Shown piece by piece: positions 42,260 through 51,939 of a stretch of DNA of 64,000 bases. The translations under genes were made by a program, and so were the position numbers. The notes beneath the pieces were generated by a model. It was given only the letters and a program-made list of their open reading frames with translations, made no database searches and was not told the DNA's origin. Numbering within the stretch: position 1 is the first letter of the stretch; every line of letters begins with the position of its first letter. Source of the stretch: Actinoallomurus spadix (GTDB lineage: Bacteria; Actinomycetota; Actinomycetes; Streptosporangiales; Streptosporangiaceae); NCBI RefSeq assembly GCF_024055725.1, contig NZ_JAMXMX010000007.1:124001-188000 (forward strand). The letters are read 5' to 3'.

Positions 42260-43306
42260 TCACGAGTCGCTCACCGCCGGCTCGCCTTTCGCCTTGAGGA
42301 CCTCGTTGAGCGGGCCGAGGTCGTAGATGCCGTTCAGGTCGACGTGGTCGAGGAGGCCGACCGCCTCGGCGTGCTGGGCGCTGGCCTTCAGCGACGAGGC
42401 GATCGGGTCGTTGGTGAAGGTGACGTTCTTGAACGTCGCGTCGAGGGCGGCCTGCTTGAGCGGTTTCCCGGTCAGGGACGCCAGCTCGGTGTTGGCGGCC
42501 TGCTCCGCGCCGGCCTTGTCGGAGTTGATGTAGGCGGTGGCCTCGACCTGCGCCTCAAGGAGCTTCCTCACCAGGGCGGGGTGCTTCTTGAGGAACTCGG
42601 TCCGCACGATCAGGTTGGTGATGACGAACTTGCCGCCGGGCCACAGCGACGCCTCGTCGACCAGCTTTCTGCCCTTGCTCTCCAGGACGAGCCGGGAGGC
42701 GTACGGCTCCGGTACCCACGCGCCGTCGATCTGGCCCTGCGCGAACGCCTGGAGGGTCTGGGAGTTCTCCTGGGGGACGACGTGGACGTCGCCGCCGCCG
42801 GCCTTGTCGGTCTTGAGGCCCTGCTGCTTCAGCCAGTAGCGGAGGGCCACGTCCTGGGTGTTGCCGAGCTGAGGCGTGGCGATCTTCTTGCCGCGCAGGC
42901 CGGCGGCGGACGTGATGGAGGGTTTGACGATGAGGGCGGCGCCGCCGCTGGCCGCGCCCGCGATGATCTTGATGGCCTGGCCGTGCGACTTCACGAAGGC
43001 GTTGATGGCCGGATTGGGGCCGACGTACGTCGCGTCGACCGCGCCGGAGAACACCGCCTCGGTGGCCGCCGGGCCGGCGTTGAAGGTCAGCGTCTTGGGA
43101 GCCTTGCCCAGGTGCTTCGTGAAGATCCCCTTCTGCACGCCGACCAGCGCCGTGGCGTGGGTGATGTTCGGGAAGAAGCCGAGCCGGACGACGGTGTCGT
43201 CGCCGCCGGAGGACGCCTTCGCGTCGTCGCCGCCACCGCCGCACGCGGTGAGCAGCCCGGTGCCGGCGAGGATGGCAAGGCCGAAGGCCGCGAGCCGCGG
43301 TTTCAT
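42260..43306 (-). CDS. ABC substrate-binding lipoprotein, SsuA/NMT1-like
   Basis: A 348-residue lipoprotein: the signal peptide ends in the lipobox LTAC. LGFFPNITHATALVGVQKGIF, DATYVGPNPAINAFVKS and GAWVPEPYASRLV are typical of the SsuA/TauA/NMT1 periplasmic-binding fold. Sulfonate or taurine is the likely ligand class because sulfur genes recur in this window, but nitrate or other anions are not excluded. First gene of the three-gene import operon; it faces eno across a 269-bp gap that holds an inverted repeat at 43321-43361. Confidence 0.9.
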   Translation of the reverse strand: MKPRLAAFGLAILAGTGLLTACGGGGDDAKASSGGDDTVVRLGFFPNITHATALVGVQKGIFTKHLGKAPKTLTFNAGPAATEAVFSGAVDATYVGPNPAINAFVKSHGQAIKIIAGAASGGAALIVKPSITSAAGLRGKKIATPQLGNTQDVALRYWLKQQGLKTDKAGGGDVHVVPQENSQTLQAFAQGQIDGAWVPEPYASRLVLESKGRKLVDEASLWPGGKFVITNLIVRTEFLKKHPALVRKLLEAQVEATAYINSDKAGAEQAANTELASLTGKPLKQAALDATFKNVTFTNDPIASSLKASAQHAEAVGLLDHVDLNGIYDLGPLNEVLKAKGEPAVSDS

Positions 43307-43320
43307 GGGCGTCTCCCACT

Positions 43321-43361
43321 TTGTCTATCGAACAGGTCTGATTGGTCGCTTAAGTAGACAA
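43321..43361 (-). promoter_or_regulatory. Inverted repeat upstream of the SsuABC-like operon
   Basis: TTGTCTA (43321-43327) and TAGACAA (43355-43361) are perfect 7-bp inverted arms separated by 27 nt. They lie 15-55 bp before the start of the binding-protein gene, where a promoter would be expected. The rest of the gap to eno shows only a short repeat-like patch at 43416-43426. The regulator is unknown. Confidence 0.4.
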
Positions 43362-43560
43362 GGGAATCGAAGTGAGCGTCAAGTACGGGGAAGGCGGGTG
43401 TAACAGGCTGACTACGGGACGAACAGGTCGCAGATGGACGGTCGGTGGCCCGATCCGGCCGCACGATGGAAGGCACGATCGTCCGCGCGGAAGGGGGGTG
43501 GCGTTGCGCGGCGGTCAGCCCCTGGGCGACTAGGCTCAGGGGCGAAAGGTCCGATAGTGA

Positions 43561-44856
<1,296 letters not shown>

Positions 44857-44868
44857 GGCCACGCCCCC

Positions 44869-45291
44869 ATGGCGGAGGAGAAGCGGCGGCCGCCTGAGCG
44901 GAAGGCCAGGGAGGCGCGCCGCGCTCATCTGACGAGTCGCGCCGCCATCCTGGCGGTCGTCGCCTGCGCGATCGCCCTGAGCCTCGCCTATCCCGTCCGG
45001 GAGTACATCGCCCAGCGACGGGAGATCGCCTCGCTGCGCGTGCAGCAGCGCGTGGCGCGGGCTCAGGTCGAGCAGCTCTCCCGGCAGAAACAGCGGCTCG
45101 GCGACGAGTCCTACATCAGGCGGGAGGCGCGCCGCCGCCTGCACATGTGCGATCCGGGCGCGAAGTGCTACGTGGTGCTGGGTGGGGGGCAGACGAGCGG
45201 CCAGGACGCCTCCCACAAGCGTCCGCCGCCCACCCCGCCCTGGTACGTCACGCTGTGGCGCTCGGTGGACGCGGCGGATCGGCGCCGCTGA
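44869..45291 (+). CDS. DivIC/FtsB-like septum formation protein
   Basis: A 140-residue bitopic membrane protein. A basic cytoplasmic N terminus and one transmembrane helix (about 24-44) are followed by a coiled coil (REIASLRVQQRVARAQVEQL) and the family block DESYIRREARRRLHMC. DivIC/FtsB proteins link the divisome with FtsL and FtsQ/DivIB. It starts 12 bp after eno, with which it is conserved as a neighbour. The Pro-rich C-terminal tail is not part of the family core. Confidence 0.9.
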   Translation: MAEEKRRPPERKAREARRAHLTSRAAILAVVACAIALSLAYPVREYIAQRREIASLRVQQRVARAQVEQLSRQKQRLGDESYIRREARRRLHMCDPGAKCYVVLGGGQTSGQDASHKRPPPTPPWYVTLWRSVDAADRRR

Positions 45292-45439
45292 CCGCATACT
45301 CTGAGCGCTGGCATATCAGGTTCGGCGCGGCCGGTTCGCAGGTCCCGGCCCGGCCCGGCGCGCCGATGACGGCGCCGGGTCCGGTGCTGCGGGCCCGGGC
45401 CGGCAGGCGGGCCTGCAGGTGACTCCGGAGGGCTTACCG

Positions 45440-45997
45440 GTGATCGAGGAACGCGACGTCGCGGCGGTGGCCGCGCAGCTGGGCCGCGCGCCGCGCGGGC
45501 TGCGGGCGATCGCCCATCGCTGCCCCTGCGGGCTGCCCGATGTGGTGGAGACCGCGCCCCGGCTGCCCGACGGCACGCCGTTCCCCACGCTGTTCTACCT
45601 GACCTGCCCGAAGGCCGCCTCGGCGATCGGGACGCTGGAGGCGAGCGGGCTGATGCGCGAGATGACCGCGCGGCTCGGCGCCGACCCGGAGCTGGCCGCG
45701 GCGTACGAGGCGGCGCACCGCGACTACCTCGACCGCCGTGACGCCGCCGCCGAGGAGGACGGCCTCGAGCCGCTCCCGGACGGCATGCAGACCGCGGGCG
45801 GCATGCCGGCCCGGGTCAAGTGCCTGCACGCCCTGGTCGCCCACGAGCTGGCGGTCCCCGGCGTGAATCCCTTCGGCCGGGAGGCCCTGGACCGGATGCC
45901 CGACTGGTGGCGTACGGGCTCGTGCGCGGCCACATGTGGCACCGAGGCCGTGCCGCCCCCGGGATCCGATGACACGACCTGTCAGGGCCTGTCATGA
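45440..45997 (+). CDS. DUF501 family protein
   Basis: A 185-residue protein with the DUF501 features RAIAHRCPCGLPDVVETAPRL (in part), PFPTLFYLTCPKA and VKCLHALVAHEL. The conserved cysteines and histidines suggest a metal site, but no activity is established. GTG 45440 is preferred because GGAGGG precedes it; GTG 45419 is an alternative, seven residues longer. It lies between divIC and ppx in the usual actinobacterial order. Confidence 0.88.
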   Translation: MIEERDVAAVAAQLGRAPRGLRAIAHRCPCGLPDVVETAPRLPDGTPFPTLFYLTCPKAASAIGTLEASGLMREMTARLGADPELAAAYEAAHRDYLDRRDAAAEEDGLEPLPDGMQTAGGMPARVKCLHALVAHELAVPGVNPFGREALDRMPDWWRTGSCAATCGTEAVPPPGSDDTTCQGLS

Positions 45998-46118
45998 TTT
46001 GCTGTAAGTCGGCGGCCGAAGCGGGCGGCCTGCGGGAGCCGGGCCTCTCGGGCGCGGTCGGAGGTGGAGGAGCGCGGGACGACCGCGCCGAAGAGGTGCG
46101 CCGGGAGGCGAGCGAATC

Positions 46119-47222
46119 GTGAGCACAGCGACGCGTGTCGCGGCGGTCGACTGCGGAACGAACTCCGTCCGGCTGCTGATCGCCGACATCGTCGACGGCC
46201 GGTTGACCGATCTCGAACGCCGGATGGAGATCGTGCGGCTCGGGCAGGGCGTCGACAAGACCGGTCGCCTGGCCCCTGAGGCGCTCGACCGCACGTTCGC
46301 GGCCATGCGAGGCTACGCGAAGCTGATCGCCACGCACGACGTCACCGGTACCCCGATCCGGACGCGGGTCGTGGCGACCAGCGCGACTCGTGACGCGAGC
46401 AACCGGGACGACTTCGTCCGGGGCGTCGTCGACATCTTCGGCGTGGAGCCCGAGGTAGTGACGGGGGAGGAGGAGGCGCGCCTCTCCTTCATCGGCGCGA
46501 CGAAGGACCTGTCGGCGCTGCGGCCCATGCGCCCGTACCTCGTCGTCGACATCGGCGGCGGCTCCACCGAGTTCGTCTTCGGCACCGGCGAGGTCGAGGC
46601 GGCGCGTTCGGTCGACATCGGCTGCGTTCGCCTGACGGAGCGGCACCTGCGCTCCGACCCGCCGTCGCCGGAGCAGGTGGCCGCCGCCGTGGCGGACATC
46701 GACGCGGCCCTCGCGAGCGTCCGTGACGGCCAGGCGGCGCAGGAGACGGCGGGCGTCCCCGGCCCGCCCGGCAACGGCGCTCCGGGCGCCGACCCGGCGG
46801 CCGCCCGCGCGCTGGCCGACGCCGCGGACCCGTTCGCCGCCGCCCGCGCGCTCGCCGAGACCGCGCCCGCGCGCCCGGCCGAGAGCCTGCCGGCCGTACC
46901 CGTCGCCGAGGCGCGCACCCTGGTCGGGCTGGCCGGCTCCGTGACCACGGTCGCGGGCATCGCCCTGGACCTGCCCGCGTACGACTCCGAGCGCATCCAC
47001 CTGTCGCGGATCAAGGCGCGCCAGGTGCACGACGTGACCCGTACGCTGCTGCGCTCGACGCACGACGAGCGCGGCAGGATCGGCGTCATGCACCCCGGGC
47101 GGGTCGACGTCATCGGCGCCGGGGCGCTCATCCTCGACCGGATCATGCGCGAGTACGCCTTCGCCGACGTGATCGTGAGCGAGCGGGACATCCTCGACGG
47201 CATCGCCTGGTCGCTGGTCTGA
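46119..47222 (+). CDS. Ppx/GppA-family exopolyphosphatase with an Ala-rich insert
   Basis: A 367-residue ASKHA-fold phosphatase. The N-terminal [45 protein letters not shown] and [14 protein letters not shown] blocks identify the Ppx/GppA family, and [16 protein letters not shown] is the second phosphate loop. Between these (about residues 205-265) is a Pro/Ala-rich low-complexity insert not seen in typical short actinobacterial Ppx. It hydrolyses polyphosphate or pppGpp. GTG 46119 follows CGGGAGGCGAGCG. It lies 121 bp after DUF501. Confidence 0.9.
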   Translation: MSTATRVAAVDCGTNSVRLLIADIVDGRLTDLERRMEIVRLGQGVDKTGRLAPEALDRTFAAMRGYAKLIATHDVTGTPIRTRVVATSATRDASNRDDFVRGVVDIFGVEPEVVTGEEEARLSFIGATKDLSALRPMRPYLVVDIGGGSTEFVFGTGEVEAARSVDIGCVRLTERHLRSDPPSPEQVAAAVADIDAALASVRDGQAAQETAGVPGPPGNGAPGADPAAARALADAADPFAAARALAETAPARPAESLPAVPVAEARTLVGLAGSVTTVAGIALDLPAYDSERIHLSRIKARQVHDVTRTLLRSTHDERGRIGVMHPGRVDVIGAGALILDRIMREYAFADVIVSERDILDGIAWSLV

Positions 47223-47251
47223 CCCCGCAGGAGCGAACCGAGTACGACGGC

Positions 47252-48064
47252 ATGAACGCCCCCTTCATCCCCCCGGGATCCGGACATCCGGAGGATCCCG
47301 CCGGCCCGGACACGCCGGTCGCGCGGACCCCGGAGGACGTCCGCGCCCTCGCGGACTCCGCCCCCGCGCTCGGCGAGCTCGTCGCGCGCCAGTCGGTGTG
47401 CCGCGCCTGTCCCCGCCTCGTCGCCTGGCGGGAACAGGTCGCCGTCGAACGCCGCCGGGCGTTCGCGGAGGAGGAGTACTGGGGCCGCCCGGTCCCGGGC
47501 TGGGGGGATCCGGAGCCCCGCGTCCTCATCGTCGGCCTGGCGCCCGCCGCGCACGGCGGCAACCGCACCGGACGGATCTTCACCGGGGACCGCAGCGGCG
47601 ACTGGCTCTTCGCGTCGTTGCACCGGACCGGTCTGGCCGCGATTCCGACCAGCACCCACGCGGGGGACGGGCAGCGGCTGCTCGGCGCCCGGGTCGTGGC
47701 CCCGGTGCGCTGCGCGCCGCCGGCCAACAAGCCCACCCCGGCCGAACGCTCCGCCTGCCTTCCCTGGCTCGTCCGTGAGCTCGCCCTCGTCGCCGGGACG
47801 GTCCGGTCGATCGTCGTGCTGGGCGGATACGGCTGGCAGGCGCTGTGGCCGGCGCTGCGGGAGGCGGGGTACGCCCTGCCCGCTCCGCGCCCGGCTTTCG
47901 GGCACGGCGTCGAGGTGCCCCTGATCGCGCCGGACGGCGCCGAGACCCTGCTGCTCGGCTGCTACCACCCGAGCCAGCAGAACACCTTCACGGGACGGGT
48001 GACGGAGCCGATGCTCGACGCGGTGTTCACCCGGGCCCGCGGGTACGCGCGCCTTCCCGGCTGA
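47252..48064 (+). CDS. Family 5 uracil-DNA glycosylase (UDGb)
   Basis: A 270-residue protein. CRACPRL supplies two of the iron-sulfur cluster cysteines, [26 protein letters not shown] (in two parts) is the family 5 active-site motif with its [10 protein letters not shown] core, and [13 protein letters not shown] is the DNA-intercalation loop motif. It removes uracil and related bases from DNA. It starts 29 nt after the ppx stop and may be co-transcribed with it. The N-terminal 30 residues are a Pro-rich extension. Confidence 0.92.
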   Translation: MNAPFIPPGSGHPEDPAGPDTPVARTPEDVRALADSAPALGELVARQSVCRACPRLVAWREQVAVERRRAFAEEEYWGRPVPGWGDPEPRVLIVGLAPAAHGGNRTGRIFTGDRSGDWLFASLHRTGLAAIPTSTHAGDGQRLLGARVVAPVRCAPPANKPTPAERSACLPWLVRELALVAGTVRSIVVLGGYGWQALWPALREAGYALPAPRPAFGHGVEVPLIAPDGAETLLLGCYHPSQQNTFTGRVTEPMLDAVFTRARGYARLPG

Positions 48065-48151
48065 GCCCGGACCGGGGCCAGGCCGTCCGTGTGAGCGGCC
48101 CGCGTGTCCGGTGCCGGGGGTGAGGCGCCCCGGGGGCGGCGGATCCGGCGG

Positions 48152-48220
48152 GTGACGGGCGGGGCGGCGCACAGTGGAGCCCCCGCTTCCACTGCACGGC
48201 CCCCTCGCTCCGCCCGTCAC
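48152..48220. terminator. Large nested hairpin in the UDG-ndh gap
   Basis: GTGACGGGCGG (48152-48162) pairs exactly with 48210-48220, and inside it CAGTGGA (48172-48178) pairs with TCCACTG (48188-48194). The structure starts 88 nt after the UDG stop and could end that operon's transcript or belong to an RNA. The rest of the gap up to the Rex site shows no gene. Confidence 0.5.
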
Positions 48221-48338
48221 CGCGCGGGTTCCTTCTCCTTCTTTGACGCGGCTTCTCGCCGAGTGGTTCGTACGTGATCGGGTTCACAGGACGGGGTCTG
48301 TGATCGCCCGGCCTGCCGGCGTAGAGTAAAAAGCGAGA

Positions 48339-48356
48339 TTGTGAAACTTTTCACAA
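48339..48356 (+). promoter_or_regulatory. Rex-type operator upstream of NADH dehydrogenase
   Basis: TTGTGAAACTTTTCACAA is a perfect palindrome that matches the Rex operator consensus TTGTGAANNNNTTCACAA at every defined base. It also contains TGTGA-N6-TCACA, the CRP core. It starts about 12 nt after a TAGAGT -10-like box (48322-48327) and lies 28 bp before the ATG of a type II NADH dehydrogenase gene, so bound repressor would block transcription. Rex senses the NADH/NAD+ ratio and controls respiratory genes in Streptomyces. Confidence 0.85.
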
Positions 48357-48383
48357 AGTATCCGGCCGTTTCGGGAGGATCCC

Positions 48384-49745
48384 ATGGGTACCGAAACCCG
48401 TATGGCAACGCACGTGCTCATCGTCGGTGGCGGCTACGTAGGCATGTACACCGCGCTCCGTCTGCACAAGAAGATGCGCCGCGAGCTCAAGAGCGGCGAA
48501 CTGCAGATCACGGTGGTCGACCCCCAGTCGTACATGACCTACCAGCCGTTCCTGCCGGAGGCGGCGGCCGGCAACGTCGAGGCACGGCACGTCGTCGTGC
48601 CGCTGCGCCGCGTGCTCCCGCGGGCGACGATCCTCAACGGCCGGGTCACCAAGGTCGAGCACGCGAAGCGCCAGGCGTGGGTCCAGGTGGTCGGGAGCAC
48701 CAGCGCGGAGGGAGGCGGCGGCGAGCAGTCCGCCGAGACGCGCGTGCTCTCCTACGACGTCCTCGTCTTCTGCCCCGGATCCATCTCCCGGACGCTGCCG
48801 ATCCCCGGCCTCACCGAGTGCGGCATCGGTTTCAAGACGGTGGGCGAGGCCATCTACCTGCGCAACCACGTGCTCGCGCAGCTCGACATCGCGGCCTCGA
48901 CGGCCAACGAGAAGGTCCGCAGGCGGGCGCTGACGTTCGTCTTCGTCGGCGGCGGCTACGCGGGTGTCGAGGCGCTGGCGGAGCTGGAGGACATGGCCCG
49001 CGACGCCTGCGACTACTACCCGACCATCGAACCGTCCGACATGCGGTGGGTGCTGGTCGAGGCGAGCGACCGCATCCTGCCGGAGGTCGGCCCGGAGATG
49101 GGCCGCTGGACGGTCGAGACGCTGCGGCGACGCGGCATCGCGATCAAACTCCAGACGCTCCTCAAATCGGCCGAAGGGCACCACATCGTCCTCAGTGATG
49201 GTGAAGAGTTCGACGTGGGAACACTCGTCTGGACGGCGGGTGTCAAACCCAATCCCCTCGTCCGGCGCACCGATCTCCCACTTGATGAGAAGGGCCGGCT
49301 CAAGGCCACCGCCGAGCTGACGGTGGAGGGCGTGGAGGGCGCTTTCACCGCCGGTGACATCGCGGCCGTTCCCGATCTGACGAAACCGGGCAACCTGACC
49401 GCGCCGAACGCGCAGCACGCCGTCCGGCAGGCGAAGGTCCTGGGGGACAACGTCGTCGCCATGCTGCGCGGCAAGGAGCTCAAGCGCTACGAACACTCCT
49501 ACGCCGGCTCGGTCGCCAGCCTCGGGCTGCACAAGGGCGTCGCCCAGATCTACGGCGTGAAGATGCGGGGGCTCATCGCCTGGTGGCTGCACCGCACGTA
49601 CCACCTGTCGCGGGTGCCCACGGTCAACCGCAAGGCGCGGGTGACCGCCGACTGGACCCTCGCCTTCTTCTTCAAGCGGGAGGTCGTCTCGCTGGGGTCG
49701 ATCACGCGGCCCCGCGAGGAGTTCGAGCTCGCCGCTAAAGACTGA
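48384..49745 (+). CDS. ndh: Type II NADH dehydrogenase (NDH-2)
   Basis: A 453-residue FAD/NAD(P)-binding oxidoreductase. The FAD-binding GXGXXG-type start HVLIVGGGYVGMYTALRL and the NAD(P)-binding FVFVGGGYAGVEALAEL near residue 192 are followed by GTLVWTAGVKPNPLV, FTAGDIAAVPD and a C-terminal amphipathic membrane-binding region. NDH-2 passes electrons from NADH to quinone without pumping protons. GGGAGGA precedes ATG 48384. The Rex-type operator 28 bp upstream suggests repression when NADH is low and expression when NADH accumulates. Confidence 0.92.
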   Translation: MGTETRMATHVLIVGGGYVGMYTALRLHKKMRRELKSGELQITVVDPQSYMTYQPFLPEAAAGNVEARHVVVPLRRVLPRATILNGRVTKVEHAKRQAWVQVVGSTSAEGGGGEQSAETRVLSYDVLVFCPGSISRTLPIPGLTECGIGFKTVGEAIYLRNHVLAQLDIAASTANEKVRRRALTFVFVGGGYAGVEALAELEDMARDACDYYPTIEPSDMRWVLVEASDRILPEVGPEMGRWTVETLRRRGIAIKLQTLLKSAEGHHIVLSDGEEFDVGTLVWTAGVKPNPLVRRTDLPLDEKGRLKATAELTVEGVEGAFTAGDIAAVPDLTKPGNLTAPNAQHAVRQAKVLGDNVVAMLRGKELKRYEHSYAGSVASLGLHKGVAQIYGVKMRGLIAWWLHRTYHLSRVPTVNRKARVTADWTLAFFFKREVVSLGSITRPREEFELAAKD

Positions 49746-49844
49746 GTGGTATTCGGCCTGTAATTAGGGCGCGGCACTAATAGGCGTTATTTGTCGCATT
49801 TACTGGGTGGTCCCTTATTGGCTCATGCCCGGTATGATTACGCC

Positions 49845-49919
49845 GCCCCCGTAGCCCAACAGGCAGAGGCAGACTCCCTAAAAGAGTCGGTTGTGTCGGT
49901 TCGACTCCGACCGGGGGCA
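49845..49919 (+). tRNA. Class I tRNA-like gene with UAA anticodon (tRNA-Leu-like, atypical)
   Basis: The 75-nt sequence folds as a cloverleaf: acceptor GCCCCCG/CGGGGGC (49845-49851 and 49912-49918), a 3-bp D stem (GCC/GGC), anticodon stem GACTC/GAGTC (49872-49876 and 49884-49888), T stem GTCGG/CCGAC with loop TTCGACT, and discriminator A. The anticodon loop is CCTAAAA, so the anticodon is UAA (reads UUA, Leu), but position 33 is C instead of U and the variable region has only about 6 nt, unlike the long arm of normal tRNA-Leu. CCA is not encoded. TATGAT at 49833-49838 is a plausible -10, placing the start at the first tRNA base. Confidence 0.7.
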
Positions 49920-50191
49920 CTGCAGCTTGACAAGGGTCGTGGGAAGCAATCCACACCTTTCGTCCGAGTGTCCCTGGCGGCATTATGGCCGTCAGTTCGG
50001 TCGGTATCGGTCCGCCGCTTCTTGTCCGATATCGGCCGCGCGGATCCGTGCAATCCGTGATATGGGCGTTCCGCGACGAGCCTGCCGATGCCTCTCCCGC
50101 GCGGCGCGGGAACGTGTGGGGGACCCTGCCGGTGGGGAACACGTGACCGGGCGCCGTCGTTGAATCGTCAACAACGAGTCGGAGGAGAGCC

Positions 50192-50977
50192 ATGGAGAGC
50201 CGGAACCCGGTCCTGTCCCGGCGTGGCGCGTTCGGGCAGCAGTCGTCGGGATACGCCCCGAGCGTGTACCAGCTCGAGGCGATGTACAACACGTCGTCGT
50301 ACGCGCCGCCCCGGTCGATGACGATCGACGACGTCGTCGTACGGTCCCTCCTCACGCTCGGCACGCTCGCCGTGGCGGGGGCCGCCGCGTGGATCCTCGT
50401 CCCGGACCGCCTCGCCAACGCCGTCGCGCTCGCCGGCGTCGTGGTCGGGCTGATCTGCTGGGCGATCCTGACGTTCGGCCGCCGGGTCAATCCCGCCCTC
50501 GTGCTCGGTTACGCGGCCGCGTACGGCGTGACGGTCGGCGTGGTGAGCCACGCCTACAACTCCTTCTACAACGGCGTGGTGCTGCAGGCCGTCGTCGGCA
50601 CGGCGCTGGCGTTCGGCGCGACACTCACCGTCTACGCCCTGCGGATCGTCCGGGTGACCCCGAAATTCGTCCGCTTCGTGGTCGCCGCCGGGTTCGCGCT
50701 CCTGGGCCTCATGCTGCTCAACCTGCTCGTGTCGCTCTTCCACGTCGGCGGGATCGGGCTCCGGGAGAACGGCCCGCTCGGCATCGCCTTCAGCGTCGTC
50801 GCGATCCTCGTCGGCTGCTTCTACCTGCTGCTGGACTTCCGCTCCATCGAGGACGGGGTCCGCTCGGGCGCGCCGCGGAAGGCCGCGTGGCTCGCGGCGT
50901 TCGGACTGACCGTGAGCCTGCTCTGGATCTACCTGGAGCTGCTCCGGTTCCTGTCCTACTTCTACGACCGGGACTGA
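50192..50977 (+). CDS. YccA/Bax inhibitor-1 family membrane protein
   Basis: A 261-residue protein with about seven transmembrane helices. The N terminus is polar (QSSGYAPSVYQLEAMYN), and AYNSFYNGVVLQAVVGTALAF, ILVGCFYLLLDFRSIEDGV and the C-terminal WIYLELLRFLSYFYDRD are typical of actinobacterial Bax1-I/YccA proteins. Their role is membrane homeostasis, with FtsH regulation known in E. coli. GGAGGAG precedes ATG 50192. The 270 bp between the tRNA-like gene and this gene hold no other supported feature. Confidence 0.9.
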   Translation: MESRNPVLSRRGAFGQQSSGYAPSVYQLEAMYNTSSYAPPRSMTIDDVVVRSLLTLGTLAVAGAAAWILVPDRLANAVALAGVVVGLICWAILTFGRRVNPALVLGYAAAYGVTVGVVSHAYNSFYNGVVLQAVVGTALAFGATLTVYALRIVRVTPKFVRFVVAAGFALLGLMLLNLLVSLFHVGGIGLRENGPLGIAFSVVAILVGCFYLLLDFRSIEDGVRSGAPRKAAWLAAFGLTVSLLWIYLELLRFLSYFYDRD

Positions 50978-51034
50978 CGAGGGCGCCGACAAGGACTGAC
51001 GCGGGCGGCGTGCGGCGGATGCCGCCAGGGCATG

Positions 51035-51078
51035 GCCGGCGCCGGCGCCTCCGCGAGGAGCGGGGCGCCGGCGCCGGC
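51035..51078. terminator. Perfect 15-bp hairpin between convergent genes
   Basis: GCCGGCGCCGGCGCC (51035-51049) pairs exactly with 51064-51078 around a 14-nt loop. It abuts the stop codon of the flavoprotein gene at 51079 and lies 57 nt after the YccA-like gene's stop. Confidence 0.7.
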
Positions 51079-51489
51079 TCAGCCGTGGAAGTCCGGACCG
51101 GCGCGCACGATCGTCGCCCGGACGACGACCCGGCGATCTCGTTCCATCGCCGCGCGGTAGTCGTCCCAGTCGGGATGCTCGCCGGAGACCTTCCGGTAGT
51201 AGTCGATCAGTGGGTCCATCGCGTCGGGCAGGCGGACGACCTCGGCCTCGCCGTCCACCTGGATCCACTCGCCGAAGAAGGCGTCAGTGAAGACACAGAA
51301 GGTGACGCGGGGATCGCGCACCAGGTTGCGCGTCTTCGCCGCGGTCTCGCGTGTGCTGACGATGATCCGCCCCTCGTCATCGGCCGCGCAGAGGACAGGC
51401 GAGGTCTGCGGGCGGCCGTCGGCGTGGAACGTGACCATCACCGCTCGGTGGTGCTTGGCGATGAAGTCGAGCGCCCTGCGCTGCTCCAC
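51079..51489 (-). CDS. PPOX-class F420-dependent oxidoreductase family protein, second copy
   Basis: A 136-residue split-barrel protein related to that at 4513-4983. AVMVTFHADGRPQTSPVLCAAD, GRIIVSTRETAAKTRNLVRDPRV and GEHPDWDDYRAAMERD are the shared features of the FDOR-B group. Substrate unknown. GTG 51489 lies 6 nt after the stop of the DUF4287 gene, so the two form an operon. It ends at the hairpin at 51035-51078. Confidence 0.87.
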   Translation of the reverse strand: MEQRRALDFIAKHHRAVMVTFHADGRPQTSPVLCAADDEGRIIVSTRETAAKTRNLVRDPRVTFCVFTDAFFGEWIQVDGEAEVVRLPDAMDPLIDYYRKVSGEHPDWDDYRAAMERDRRVVVRATIVRAGPDFHG

Positions 51490-51495
51490 GCCGGG

Positions 51496-51723
51496 TCAGA
51501 ATCGGACGGCGCGCCGGTGCAGCTCGTGCTCGTGCACGAGGGCGGAGGCGTAGCCGTGGGAGAGTCCGTGTTCGTCCGCCAGCCAGTTGACCCGCTCGTC
51601 GCATCGGAGGAAGGCGGGGCCGTTGTCTATGGCTTCGAACCACTCGGGGAGGTCACGTCCTGTGACTTTCGGGATGCGTGCGATGAGGTTCTTGTGCGTC
51701 TCCGGTGAGTGGTTCAAAGACAT
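51496..51723 (-). CDS. DUF4287-like small protein
   Basis: A 75-residue protein, MSLNHSPETHKNLIARIPKV through CDERVNWLADEHGLSHGYASALVHEHELHRRA, matching the DUF4287 pattern. No catalytic motif is evident, and the function is unknown. ATG 51723 follows GGAGGTG at good spacing; more upstream frame is unlikely to be translated. It is the first gene of a two-gene operon with the flavoprotein. Confidence 0.8.
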   Translation of the reverse strand: MSLNHSPETHKNLIARIPKVTGRDLPEWFEAIDNGPAFLRCDERVNWLADEHGLSHGYASALVHEHELHRRAVRF

Positions 51724-51867
51724 AGGCACCTCCTGGCTGGGCGTGCTGCTTGTTGATGACTCTGCAACACCCATCGCAATCACACAACCCCCCGGCGGAG
51801 AGCTTTCTGTCACGGCACGTAGATCATTCGTCACCGTCCGCCCGTCGCAGGTTACGAGGTGCTAACG

Positions 51868-51902
51868 AAACTCCCCGGCGGGCGTGTCCCGCCGGGGAGT
51901 TT
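51868..51902 (-). terminator. Intrinsic terminator after the thiolase gene
   Basis: AAACTCCCCGGCGGG (51868-51882) pairs exactly with 51888-51902 around a 5-nt loop. The stem ends in A/T-rich bases on both sides, giving a short U tract. It lies 38 bp beyond the thiolase stop on the minus strand. Confidence 0.85.
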
Positions 51903-51939
51903 TACGTGAACCGGCCCGTCGCTTGGGCCTCCGGACACC

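Noticed and set aside
48284-48303. TCACAG-N8-CTGTGA inverted repeat upstream of ndh
   Set aside because: Imperfect relative to Rex or CRP consensus and upstream of the likely promoter; only the 48339 site is convincing.
49845-50191. Possible integration site at the tRNA-like gene
   Set aside because: No integrase, direct repeat of the 3' end or change in composition was found in the window.
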